Below are positions 11,360 to 21,024 of a stretch of 64,000 nt of DNA, in pieces. The stretch covers positions 1,984,001-2,048,000 of the forward strand of contig NZ_OZ034999.1 in assembly GCF_964030965.1 (NCBI RefSeq). Direction: 5' to 3'. The position numbers and the translations under genes were made by a program. This DNA is from Spiroplasma endosymbiont of Amphimallon solstitiale. Lineage in GTDB: Bacteria > Bacillota_I > Bacilli_A > Mycoplasmatales > VBWQ01. The notes below the pieces were generated by a model. That model worked only from the letters and a program-made list of their open reading frames with translations, was not told the origin of the DNA and searched no databases. The number at the start of each line of letters is the position of its first letter. The first letter of the stretch is position 1.

Positions 11360-12686
11360 TTAGTTATTTTCGGGGTTAAATAATTTTAATTTAACTGTTA
11401 AATTATTAATTTCTTGTTCATCATTAATATTAAATGTTTTACTATTTAATAAATCTTTATCTAAACGTACTAATATTTGAATAAATTTAAGAATATCAAT
11501 ATTAAATTGCCATAATTTTTGTTCAATATAATTAATGGTTGAAATATTTACAGCTGTACTTTCGGGAACTGATTGTTGTGCAGATTTCTTTTGACTTGGT
11601 ATATGAATACCACAACGTTTAAATATTTCATTAACATTTCAATCATATATATCAGTTAAGTTCTTACCTTTAAAATTACTATTTGTCATATTGATATTTT
11701 CGTTTTGTTCATTATTATCTCCACCACTTTTAAATATGTAGTTTTTAGTAACCAAAGTTTTTACTGCTTCTTCTAATGTTGATTGAACATTACCATAAGT
11801 TTGACTAAATATAAATTTAGGTGAATTTAAAATGGTATCTAAAACAATTTGTTCATAAATAACATCTAATGCTTTAATTTTATCCATTACTTTATTACAA
11901 TCTGTTAATTCATTTGCTTTATTTCGCATAATTGCTATTGGAATATAATTAATATTTAGTGTTTGTTCTTGCTCTAAATTTGGATTATTAATGTATGATT
12001 TAAAAGGTAATGGAAATTGTTTTTTATTATCACTAATACTATAAATTGCACGGTTAATTGTTACTTGTTCATTATTTAATGTATAAATTTCAAATAATCT
12101 TACCATTTGTGCATTTTGTTCATAACTATCATAAAAAATAGTACATTGAATTAATTTACCAGTAATATCATAAACTCTTTGTTGTATATCCACTACTTGA
12201 AAATATAAGTCATCATTAGCAATATAAATTAAATAACCACTAATTCCTAATTTACTTAATTTAAAAATAGAATTTCAATTTTTTCTATAAAATTCTTGTT
12301 GAATTAAATATTGTTTAATAGTTTCATTATTTATTTCTAATGGAGCATTATATAAATTAGCATTATTTTCCTTTAATTTTGTAGAAAAGTAATGATACAT
12401 GATAAAGTGTTATTTTTAGAGAATTTTTACACTAAATAATGTTATTTTTAACAAATTTTTAATTAAAAATAATATTTTAAGTGTAAATTGATGAATAATT
12501 TTTGGTCATCCATACTTTTCTACATAATTAAAATTATTTTCTGCTACAAAATCAGTAAAATAAGTTTCATGATTAAAATCATTAAAACCAAAATAATTTA
12601 AAATAGAAGCATGAGTACTTTTATTTTTATTAGTTAAAAATTTTACTTTTTCATTTTGATTATCACTAATATTACTTTTATCTTTT
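11360..12686 (-). pseudogene. Phage upper-collar/portal-like protein, 5' end cut by IS30, split by MITE-163
   Basis: The frame ends at TAA (11360-11362) and runs back to the IS30 border at 12686, where the start codon is missing; compare KEKSNISDNQNEKVKFL in the copy at 6316. MITE-163 at 12371-12533 interrupts it in codon phase 0 after DFVAENN. The remaining body contains YLIYIANDDLYFQVVDIQQ, NYIPIAIMRNKANELT and ALDVIYEQIVLDTIL, and is about 385 codons without the insertion. The IPIA...N / Y..I..D pattern resembles the core of phage portal/connector proteins. This is inference from pattern and position. Confidence 0.5.
12371..12533 (+). mobile_element. MITE-163 copy 3
   Basis: 163 bp between duplicated TTATTTTC (12363-12370, 12534-12541). 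In the sense of the collar gene it reads GAA AAT AA, phase 0. Confidence 0.95.
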
Positions 12687-13069
12687 CCTGAATTGTAAAA
12701 TTAAAAAGGACACTTATATAAAAATTAAATTGTGTTAATTCTATAATTAAGAAAAGAAAGGAATTAGCACAATGTATAAGTATCTGACTATTGAATCAAT
12801 AATAGCAATAAAAGAATATAAAAGTTATGGATTTTCGATTCGTAAAATAGCAAAAGCCATTGATTATAGTAAATCAACTGTACATAGAGTTTGTAGATTA
12901 TTAAATCAAAACTTATTGCCATTAGAAATATTGAATAAAATTCAAAAAAATAAACAAAATGCAGGTAGAAAATTAATAATTTTAACTTTAATAGAAATTA
13001 ATACTATTAATCATTTGTTAATTACTAAAAATTATGCTCTTGATATAATTGCTAATTTTTTAAAGGAAA
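12687..13069 (+). pseudogene. IS30-family element, 5' fragment with truncated transposase
   Basis: The left terminal repeat CCTGAATTGTAAAATTAAAA starts at 12687. The transposase begins at 12772 (MYKYLTIESIIAIKEYK) and is cut at 13069, after ANFLKE, by a second IS30 in the opposite orientation. The matching 3' end of this first copy is only the 30 bp at 14131-14160, so its middle is deleted. Confidence 0.85.
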
Positions 13070-14130
13070 CCTGAATTGTAAATATAAATGGGACAGTTTT
13101 TTAAAATAATTGTATTAAATCTATTGGTCTTTTATAAGATAGTGATTTTCTGGGTGTAGAATTAATTTGAAATGCTATAGTATTTAAATCTTTTTGTTTA
13201 TATGAAGATAGATCTGTAGATTTTGGTAAATATCTTCTTAAAATACCATTATTATTTTCATTTAAACCTCTTTGACAAGGTTTACCAGGATCTGCAAAAT
13301 AAATCTTAACATTACAATTTTTTTCGATTAATTTTCATTTACTAAATTCTTTACCACGATCAAAAGTAATAGTTTTAACTGTTCCTTTTTGTAACTTTGA
13401 AATAAATTTTATTATACTTTTTGTAATATTTTCTGATTTATTATTTTTAGTTGCTAAAGGAATTGTGGTTTTTGATCATATATCAGCTAAAGTAATAATA
13501 GAACTTTTATGATCTTTACCAATGATAGTATCACCCTCTAAATGACCAAATTCTTCTATATTTTTAATATTAGGAATGATTAAATTTCTTTCATGAATAG
13601 ACTTACAATTATTAATTCTGCCCCTAGTTTCTTTTTGTTTGTGAGGTTTATTTTTTCCTTTTCTCAATAAGTTATTTTCATCAAAACCCATTCGATTTGT
13701 TTTAAACATGTTATATAAAGTTTTTGTTGAAATACTTTTTGTTTTATTTTCCTTTAAAAAATTAGCAATTATATCAAGAGCATAATTTTTAGTAATTAAC
13801 AAATGATTAATAGTATTAATTTCTATTAAAGTTAAAATTATTAATTTTCTACCTGCATTTTGTTTATTTTTTTGAATTTTATTCAATATTTCTAATGGTA
13901 ATAAGTTTTGATTTAATAATCTACAAACTCTATGTACAGTTGATTTACTATAATCAATGGCTTTTGCTATTTTACGAATCGAAAATCCATAACTTTTATA
14001 TTCTTTTATTGCTATTATTGATTCAATAGTCAGATACTTATACATTGTGCTAATTCCTTTCTTTTCTTAATTATAGAATTAACACAATTTAATTTTTATA
14101 TAAGTGTCCTTTTTAATTTTACAATTCAGG
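13070..14130 (-). mobile_element. IS30-family element, complete, inserted in another IS30
   Basis: 1061 bp, with CCTGAATTGT-type ends on both sides, the same length as the other complete copies. It sits inside the remains of the first copy, with AAA on both sides as a possible target duplication. Confidence 0.9.
13101..14045 (-). CDS. IS30-family transposase
   Basis: 314 aa from ATG 14045 to TAA 13101-13103, with TGA=Trp after ITLADI. Helix-turn-helix region at about residues 10-40 (YGFSIRKIAKAIDYSKSTVHRV), then the DDE core: HLEGDTI, FDRGKEF, and [16 protein letters not shown]. The frame is intact. Confidence 0.92.
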
Positions 14131-14160
14131 AAACTGTCCCATTTATATTTACAATTCAGG
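14131..14160 (+). repeat. 30-bp IS30 right-end remnant
   Basis: AAACTGTCCC...ACAATTCAGG is the 3' tip of the IS30 whose 5' part lies at 12687-13069. Confidence 0.85.
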
Positions 14161-14167
14161 TTTAATA

Positions 14168-14193
14168 AAAAAAGAGTCTCAGACTCTTTTTTT
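14168..14193 (-). terminator. Rho-independent terminator of rplM-rpsI
   Basis: AAAGAGTCTCAGACTCTTT is a stem with A/T runs on both sides, directly after the rpsI stop. The T-run on the - strand fits termination of the rplM-rpsI transcript. Confidence 0.85.
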
Positions 14194-14199
14194 ATTATA

Positions 14200-14607
14200 T
14201 TAACGTTTTGAAAATTGTGGTGCTTTTCTGGCTGCTTTTAAACCATATTTTTTACGTTCTTTTTTACGTGCATCACGAGTTAATAATCCAAATTGTCTTA
14301 ATAATGCTCGATAATCTTCTGACACCTTAACTAAAACATTAGATAAAGCTAAACGTGCTGCACCAGCTTGACCAGTTCTTCCACCGCCTTCAACTTTGAT
14401 ATTAATATCAAAGTTTTCTAACGTATTAGTTACTTTTAAAGGCAATAACATATCTTGAACTAAGATTTCTTGTTCTAAATATTTTAAAGGCTCAAAACCA
14501 TTAATTAATATTTTTGATTGACCAGTATTTTTTAAATGAACACGGGCAGTTGACGTTTTACGTCCGCCTGAACTTGAATAAGTTACGGGTTTATTAGATG
14601 TTGTCAT
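14200..14607 (-). CDS. rpsI: Ribosomal protein S9
   Basis: 135 aa from ATG 14607 to TAA 14200-14202. The bacterial uS9 signature is present: GGRKTSTARVHL near the N-terminus, VEGGGRTGQAGAARLAL in the middle, and the basic C-terminal tail ending KAPQFSKR, whose last residues contact P-site tRNA in the 30S subunit. It starts 6 bp after the rplM stop, the classic rplM-rpsI operon order, and ends at the hairpin terminator. Length is normal for the family. Confidence 0.97.
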   Translation of the reverse strand: MTTSNKPVTYSSSGGRKTSTARVHLKNTGQSKILINGFEPLKYLEQEILVQDMLLPLKVTNTLENFDINIKVEGGGRTGQAGAARLALSNVLVKVSEDYRALLRQFGLLTRDARKKERKKYGLKAARKAPQFSKR

Positions 14608-14613
14608 AAAAGT

Positions 14614-15054
14614 TTACTCCTCTTGGCCTAATATTAAAACTTCAGGGTTTTGGGCTTGATGTTGATGTTGATCATGGTTATAAACATGAAGATGTGTAAA
14701 TTGCTTACGACCTAAGGTAGTATTTGGTAGCATACCCTTAATCGCTATCTCTAATAATTCAGAAGCATCTTTAGCAATCATACTTTGTGCATTACGTACA
14801 CGTAATCCACTAGGATATTGTGAATGGTTATAGTACTTCTTATCTTGTAATTTATTACCTGTTAATTTAATTTTGTTTGCATTAATAATGATGATATAAT
14901 CTCCACAATCTAAATGTGGTGTAAATGAAGGTTTATTTTTACCACGCAATATCATTGCAACTAAAGTTGCAAGACGTCCTAAAATTAAACCACTGGCATC
15001 AATAACATATCATTTTTTTTCAATGTTACTGAAACTCATTGTTGTTTGACGCAT
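14614..15054 (-). CDS. rplM: Ribosomal protein L13
   Basis: 146 aa from ATG 15054 ([20 protein letters not shown]; the Trp is TGA), preceded by AAGGAG. The uL13 core is visible: [36 protein letters not shown] and [15 protein letters not shown]. It is a component of the large subunit assembled early on 23S rRNA. The gene heads the operon with rpsI and has a 60-nt leader with its own promoter. The C-terminal His/Gln-rich tail is slightly unusual but within family length. Confidence 0.97.
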
Positions 15055-15139
15055 TTTTTTCTCCTTACAGTGTAATTTTTACCGGGACTACATTGCTTAA
15101 AGCATTAATAATTATATAGAAACTTATTTAAAAAAACAA
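15055..15139 (-). promoter_or_regulatory. rplM promoter and 5' leader
   Basis: On the - strand, TTGTTT (15134-15139) and TATAAT (15111-15116) are separated by 17 bp. The leader from there to the start contains GCTTTAAGC and a GTCCCGGTAAAAATTACACT stretch. L13 leaders regulate this operon in other Firmicutes; whether this one folds similarly is not shown. Confidence 0.6.
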
Positions 15140-15300
15140 GTATTATCAAAGATTTAATAATTATTTTTACACAAAATTATACATTACAAAATAAATAATT
15201 AAAACTTAAAACTAACTCTTATAAAAATATTTATTTTTTAAAATAATTACCATTAAACATTTTTTTATTGTATATTAATTTTTTCAGTTATAAACTTAAA

Positions 15301-15338
15301 TTAAGGCTTATCTAAAATACATTTTAGATAAGCCTTAA
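15301..15338. terminator. 18-bp perfect inverted repeat (possible bidirectional terminator)
   Basis: TTAAGGCTTATCTAAAAT is followed after 2 bp by its exact reverse complement. It lies in the 470-bp gap between rplM and the UPF0236 copy 2 stop. No strong T-run follows on either strand. The rest of the gap (15339-15526) shows no gene. Confidence 0.5.
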
Positions 15339-16147
15339 TGGACGTATGAGATTAATGGATAGAAAGGGACAACTAGAACAATAAACTGATGTACTTTTAT
15401 TTTTTGTTAATTTAATTATATCATAAAATACATAAATGTTTAAAAATATAATGACAAAATTACATTTAAACAACACAAAAATTCTAATCTTAAAATTAGA
15501 TTTTAAAAATATGAAGTTTTAATTTATTAAGTACTATTCATATAACTTCTAGCATTTAAATAATTTGCTTTTGCTATTAACATATTATTTAATGTTTGAT
15601 AATTATATATTTTTGCTCCATTAGTTAAAGATTTTAAAAAATGATAAACATCACTTTCTGCAGAACATCCAATATTTCATGAAGCATTTTGATTTACAAT
15701 ACCATGAGCATTATTTTTAAAATAATTATAAGTTTTAGTATTAACATTAAGTTTTAAAAAATCAAGTAATTTATTACAATTACCACTTGAAAAAGTAGTT
15801 GAAGAATCTAAAAATTTTTTTCAGTCATGAGATTCTTTTTTCTTACCACGAACTCCAACAAAAGATTTTCATAAATAACTAAATGCATGAAACTTATCTA
15901 AAATATAATAACATCCTAATCAACTAGCCATTGCTTTAATTCATAATGCACAATCACCAGCAACTACTAAATTATAATTATGATACTCTCATTGAACACC
16001 TAATATATTTAATTTAATATCATAATGATTAAGAATAGTTTGTGTTGTAAATTGATATAATTCATGTTGATTTAAACCATTGTTAACTTTAAATAATAAA
16101 AATGCAGTTGTTTTATTTTGCAATTTATTTCTATATGAATAAATTTC

Positions 16148-16310
16148 CTTTAATTTTGTAGAAAAGTAATGATACATGATAAAGTGTTATTTTTAGAGAA
16201 TTTTTACACTAAATAATGTTACTTTTAACAAATTTTTAATTAAAAATAATATTTTAAGTGTAAATTGATGAATAATTTTTGGTCATCCATACTTTTCTAC
16301 ATAATTAAAA
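16148..16310 (+). mobile_element. MITE-163 copy 4
   Basis: 163 bp between duplicated TAAATTTC (16140-16147, 16311-16318); phase 0 in the UPF0236 gene (GAA ATT TA), with outward restart [17 protein letters not shown]. Confidence 0.95.
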
Positions 16311-16543
16311 TAAATTTCTTTTTTCCCTAGATTAAAAGTTAAAATTCTACAACAATATTGCTGTTTTAAACCATTTTCATCTCAACAAGTAATAAAAGCA
16401 TCATCTGCACATATATTTAATTTTTGATTAAATAATACTTTATGTTTTTGTTCCTTTAATTTTGTAGAAAAGTAGTGGTATTAGTAAAATTAGCAAAAAT
16501 ATATTTTTATATGGTATTTTTAATATTAAAGAGGTGATTTTAA

Positions 16544-17470
16544 ATGAATAAAAATACAGTAAAAGAAATTTTAAATAATTTGTCTGATAAAGATTTTATT
16601 GAGATTTTTAGAGAAAATAAAACTAGAATTAAACAAATTGAGAAAAAAGAAAAATTTGAAGCAGTCGAACAAAAATTCAAAGAGAAAGGGATTCAATGTC
16701 CAGATTGTAGTTCTTTTTTGTGTACTAAATATGGTAGTAAAGATTATAAGCAAAGATATAAATGTAAAAGTTGTAATATTACTTTTCATGCTTTTAAAAA
16801 TCATTATTTTTATTGAAGTCATTTATCTCATGATCAATGAGATTTATTGATACAAATAGCTACTTTAGGTCAATCTGCTTACATTATTTCTCAATTTATT
16901 AATACTACAAATAAAACTGCCTGATTTAATCGTCAAAAATTTATGAAATCAACACAATTAGTAAAAACACAAAATCAATTTGTAAAATTAAAAGCTAGAA
17001 TTGAAGTTGACGAAACTTTTATCAAAGAAATTCATAAAGGAAACTTTAAAGATCCAAATGATCCAAGAAACCAATGAATTGAAGAAAATGCTAAAGATTT
17101 AAATTGTTGTATTCAAATGGCAATTGATGAAAACCGAAATATCTATGCTCAAACAACAAATACTAAAAGATTAAATAAAAAATGAGTACAAGAAAACTTA
17201 ACATCGAAACTTATCGAAGAAAATTCAATTATAGTTTGTGATATGCAAGTATTATATGATACAGTAGCTAAACAAACTAAATCCACTATCCAGCAGTTTA
17301 AATCAAAAGAAAATAAAGAATTAAATTATAAAAAATTAAGTAATGTCAGTAAAATACAATCAAGTTTAAAAGAATTTATTACTCATTACCATGGCATTGG
17401 ATTTACCAATATTCAAAATTACCTCAATTTATGGAAATGAAAATATCAACACTACGGATTAACCCTTTAA
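16544..17470 (+). CDS. IS1595-like transposase, last 12 residues replaced by MITE
   Basis: ATG 16544 has GAGGTGA upstream. The N-terminal region has two Cys-x2-Cys pairs (CPDC, CKSC) forming a zinc ribbon at about residues 45-80. The catalytic part includes ARIEVDETFI and IIVCDMQVLYD and a C-terminal FITHYHGIGFTNIQNYLNLW. TGA encodes several Trp. The MITE at 17465 gives an immediate stop (GLTL*), so the product is 308 aa instead of 319 and may still work. This is one of only two phase exceptions among the insertions. Confidence 0.85.
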
Positions 17471-17627
17471 TTTTGTAGAAAAGTAATGATACATGATAAA
17501 GTGTTATTTTTAGAGAATTTTTACACTAAATAATGTTACTTTTAACAAATTTTTAATTAAAAATAATATTTTAAGTGTAAATTGATGAATAATTTTTGGT
17601 CATCCATACTTTTCTACATAATTAAAA
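17465..17627 (+). mobile_element. MITE-163 copy 5
   Basis: 163 bp between duplicated GATTAACC (17457-17464, 17628-17635), inserted in the related IS1595 transposase gene in phase 1. Confidence 0.95.
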
Positions 17628-17836
17628 GATTAACCCCTTATCAAAAATCCAATGTGTTATATTTCAGTTTGTAAAAAAAATAAATCCCAAAATTTAATAA
17701 AATCAAATTTTAAGTCAAGTTGATGACTTTTTTTATTTTACCACTACTTTTCTACAAAATTAAAATTTTGTTCTGGTATTAATTTTTCAATTTTTGCATT
17801 TTTAAAAATTCTTGAAATAAAATTTTTAGAAAAATA

Positions 17837-17999
17837 CTTTAATTTTGTAGAAAAGTAATGATACATGATAAAGTGTTATTTTTAGAGAATTTTTACACTA
17901 AATAATGTTACTTTTAACAAATTTTTAATTAAAAATAATATTTTAAGTGTAAATTGATGAATAATTTTTGGTCATCCATACTTTTCTACATAATTAAAA
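17837..17999 (+). mobile_element. MITE-163 copy 6
   Basis: 163 bp between duplicated GAAAAATA (17829-17836, 18000-18007); in the UPF0236 sense TAT TTT TC, phase 0. Confidence 0.95.
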
Positions 18000-18436
18000 G
18001 AAAAATAAGTATATTCATATTCTGCTTGAATATGTGTATATGTTTTTTTAGTTATTAAGTTATTAATTAAATTACTAAGTATTTTTAATTTTAAATCTTT
18101 CATAACTCTTGCACGTTTTTCAATATTAAATTCTTCATCTGTAAAATATCTAGTTCTTTTCTCTATATTATCTCAATATATTCTTCTATTAAAAGTTACA
18201 AATCCAATTTCAGTATTTACTGTTCTATTACGTTTTTTAGAAACTTTATATCTTTCTTTTTCTTCTGCAGTTCTATTTTGAAAAAAATTTTCATCTCAAT
18301 CCTCGACTTCTTTGACAAAATATGATTTAATATCATTGATTTTATTGTTTAAATAATTTTGAAAATTAAATATTTTTCAACACCTTTCTATTGATTTTTT
18401 AACTCCAAGCATTGTATCAAATTTATTAATTTAATG

Positions 18437-18550
18437 TTGAAAAATATTTAGTTTCATAGTATAATATTAAAGAACGATAAAATTGATGATAATGATGTAT
18501 TTCTATGTTTAACGTTTAAAGATAACTTTTATTAGTTATCTTTTCTTTTT
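18437..18550 (+). ncRNA. Candidate short transcript divergent from UPF0236 copy 2
   Basis: TTGAAA (18437-18442), 17-bp spacer, TATAAT (18460-18465), then about 50 bp with no ORF, and a clear terminator AAAGATAACT-TTTATT-AGTTATCTTT followed by CTTTTTT at 18518-18550. Promoter and terminator are both convincing; the expected RNA is roughly 75-80 nt. Function unknown. Confidence 0.5.
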
Positions 18551-18602
18551 TAATAAAATAATGTACAATAAAGAAAAATATAAATAGAAAAGGAAAATAA
18601 AA

Positions 18603-18923
18603 ATGGATTATTTATTGTTAACTGAAATAAAAGAAGTAGATCCACCTATGACTGTATTTTATATTATGTTAATTCCTTTATCATTAGCATGAATGGCATT
18701 TGCTCTTCATTTAATTAATTTAGGATGAGAGTTATGTGAAAAAAATAATCCTTTTGGAATTGTATTGTTTACTATTTCTCTAAATATTATCGGTACTATT
18801 ATTGGTGCTATGATTATGTATAAATCACAACATCCGGAATTTAAGTTTTGAAAAAGTTTAGGAAATAAAATTAAGAAAATGTTCAAATTTAAGAAAAGAA
18901 AAAATAAAAAAATAGCAGTATAA
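18603..18923 (+). CDS. Small two-helix membrane protein
   Basis: 106 aa from ATG 18603 behind AAAGGAAAA to TAA 18921-18923; Trp codons are TGA. Two hydrophobic helices (MTVFYIMLIPLSLAWMAFAL and IVLFTISLNIIGTIIGAMIM) and a strongly basic C-terminal tail (KKMFKFKKRKNKK). A degraded paralogue lies at 21025-21200 (ILTISLNIISTLIDYMVIYN). I do not recognise the family. It has its own terminator. Confidence 0.65.
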
Positions 18924-18935
18924 TGCTATTTTTTG
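18912..18935 (+). terminator. Terminator of the 18603 gene
   Basis: ATAGCA-GTATAA-TGCTAT followed by TTTTT, overlapping the stop codon. Confidence 0.75.
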
Positions 18936-19055
18936 TTATAATTATATTATAAAAATTCAATAAAAAAGTATAGGGAGTAATTAATATAGTTCATAAGTTA
19001 TTTTGAAAAGGTTAACTTAAAGATTATATTAATTATATCATAAATTTTTTTGTTT

Positions 19056-20116
19056 CCTGAATTGTAAAATTAAAAAGGACACTTATATAAAAATTAAATT
19101 GTGTTAATTCTATAATTAAGAAAAGAAAGGAATTAGCACAATGTATAAGTATCTGACTATTGAATCAATAATAGCAATAAAAGAATATAAAAGTTATGGA
19201 TTTTCGATTCGTAAAATAGCAAAAGCCATTGATTATAGTAAATCAACTGTACATAGAGTTTGTAGATTATTAAATCAAAACTTATTACCATTAGAAATAT
19301 TGAATAAAATTCAAAAAAATAAACAAAATGCAGGTAGAAAATTAATAATTTTAACTTTAATAGAAATTAATACTATTAATCATTTGTTAATTACTAAAAA
19401 TTATGCTCTTGATATAATTGCTAATTTTTTAAAGGAAAATAAAATAAAAAGTATTTCAACAAAAACTTTATATAACATGTTTAAAACAAATCGAATGGGT
19501 TTTGATGAAAATAACTTATTGAGAAAAGGAAAAAATAAACCTCACAAACAAAAAGAAACTAGGGGCAGAATTAATAATTGTAAGTCTATTCATGAAAGAA
19601 ATTTAATCATTCCTAATATTAAAAATATAGAAGAATTTGGTCATTTAGAGGGTGATACTATCATTGGTAAAGATCATAAAAGTTCTATTATTACTTTAGC
19701 TGATATATGATCAAAAACCACAATTCCTTTAGCAACTAAAAATAATAAATCAGAAAATATTACAAAAAGTATAATAAAATTTATTTCAAAGTTACAAAAA
19801 GGAACAGTTAAAACTATTACTTTTGATCGTGGTAAAGAATTTAGTAAATGAAAATTAATCGAAAAAAATTGTAATGTTAAGATTTATTTTGCAGATCCTA
19901 GTAAACCTTGTCAAAAAGGTTTAAATGAAAATAATAATGGTATTTTAAGAAGATATTTACCAAAATCTACAGATCTATCTTCATATAAACAAAAAGATTT
20001 AAATACTATAGCATTTCAAATTAATTCTACACCCAGAAAATCACTATCTTATAAAAGACCAATAGATTTAATACAATTATTTTAAAAAACTGTCCCATTT
20101 ATATTTACAATTCAGG
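19056..20116 (+). mobile_element. IS30-family element, complete
   Basis: 1061 bp with CCTGAATTGT ends. The right side cuts an ftsK-like gene at 20117, but the left side (18936-19055) does not contain the missing part, so a rearrangement or deletion accompanied it. Confidence 0.9.
19141..20085 (+). CDS. IS30-family transposase
   Basis: Intact 314-aa frame (TGA=Trp) with HTH and DDE motifs as at 13101-14045. It has one notable substitution relative to the other copies, reading ADPSKPCQKGL where they have [11 protein letters not shown]. Confidence 0.92.
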
Positions 20117-20817
20117 AATTTATTAATTTTTTGATCTTTTCGCTTAACTTTAAAATCTAAAATTGTTTCTTTGATATGATTTGAAATAGTGATAAATAAA
20201 ATTAAGGGACGGTTAAAAAATAATCAACTAAAACAAATAATAATCATTAATATATTTAATATAAAATTAACAAAAAAAGTTGTGTAACCTAAAAATTCTA
20301 GTATAGTATTACCAATTAATCCACCAACAAGATAAGAGGGAAAGAAACTATCAATAGTTCAATTATTAAAGGAAATAGGTGATTTGAAAAATCCGTGATA
20401 ATTATTAAAAATAGTTGAATTTCATCAAGATTGATAATAATCATTAATTAAATTAATATGAAATTTATTATTAAATCAAATATTATCATAACGACTAATA
20501 ATAGTAATAGTTTCAATTGTTCAAGCGCAGCATATAATAGTAGTAATTATTGCTCAAACAAAGGAAGCTTTAAATTTAAAATAATAATTAAAACAAAGTG
20601 GAATTAAAGATATATATAATAATGTATAAATTAAATATTTGCTTCATCCAAATAAAAAAGAAAATATAAAGTCGTCTAAAAATTTACCAATTGGTAGTAG
20701 TCTTAATAAACTAAAAGTTATTAATAACAATAAAATTAGAGTACCTAATAAGATACCAATTTTATTATTATTACTATTTTTAATTTGTTTAATTTTAATA
20801 TTTTTAAAATCTTTCAT
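20117..20817 (-). pseudogene. FtsK/SpoIIIE-like N-terminal membrane domain, truncated by IS30
   Basis: ATG 20817 is preceded by GGAGTTTAAAATT. About 233 residues remain before the IS30 border. The basic N-terminus is followed by membrane helices, the first reading IGILLGTLILLLLITFSLL; then LPIGKFLDDFIFSFLFGWSKYLIYTLL has the D-x-F-x2-LFGW pattern seen in FtsK/SpoIIIE membrane domains. Further helices follow around 'ASFVWAIITTIICCAW' and 'FFVNFILNILMIIICFSWL'. The motor and gamma domains are absent from this window. Assignment rests on topology and the LFGW pattern. Confidence 0.5.
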
Positions 20818-21024
20818 AATTTTAAACTCCTAACTTTTCTATTTTAAATTTATTGGTTGAGTGATTGTATAAAAATAATATCATATATAGGGGTGTTTGT
20901 TACTACTTACTAACCATTTTAATAAATATTATTATGATGTGAACTATTAGTAATTTTTAATTATTTTTTTTTAAAAATATACAATATATATAAATTAAAA
21001 TATTATTAATATAAGGAGTAAAAA

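Larger units (their letters stand above)
16454..17765 (+). mobile_element. IS1595-like element, copy 1, carrying a MITE
   Basis: Ends CTTTAATTTTGTAGAAAAGT...and its inverted counterpart, flanked by the duplication TTTTGTTC (16446-16453, 17766-17773). After removing the internal MITE and its duplication the element is 1141 bp, close to the 1140 bp of the other two copies. It is inserted in UPF0236 copy 2. Confidence 0.9.
15527..18412 (-). pseudogene. UPF0236-family transposase-like protein, copy 2, interrupted by two MITEs and an IS1595
   Basis: Removing MITE 16148-16310, IS1595 16454-17765, MITE 17837-17999 and one 8-bp duplication each leaves exactly 408 codons (407 aa). The start is ATG 18412 (MLGVKKSIERCWK; weak ribosome binding site, so uncertain) and TAA is 15527-15529. 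It is a diverged member of the family at 7131 and 31295: YVTFNRRIYW-like N-terminal region, CADDAFITC, VVAGDCALWI in place of IICGDSA, and YILDKFHAFS. All insertions are in codon phase 0. It is broken in three places and cannot make a full-length enzyme. Neighbours are rplM on one side and a small membrane gene on the other. Confidence 0.7.

Noticed and set aside
16571-16850. Extra ORFs in other frames of the IS1595 transposase start.
   Set aside because: They overlap the zinc-ribbon region of the real gene and recur only because the element is repeated.
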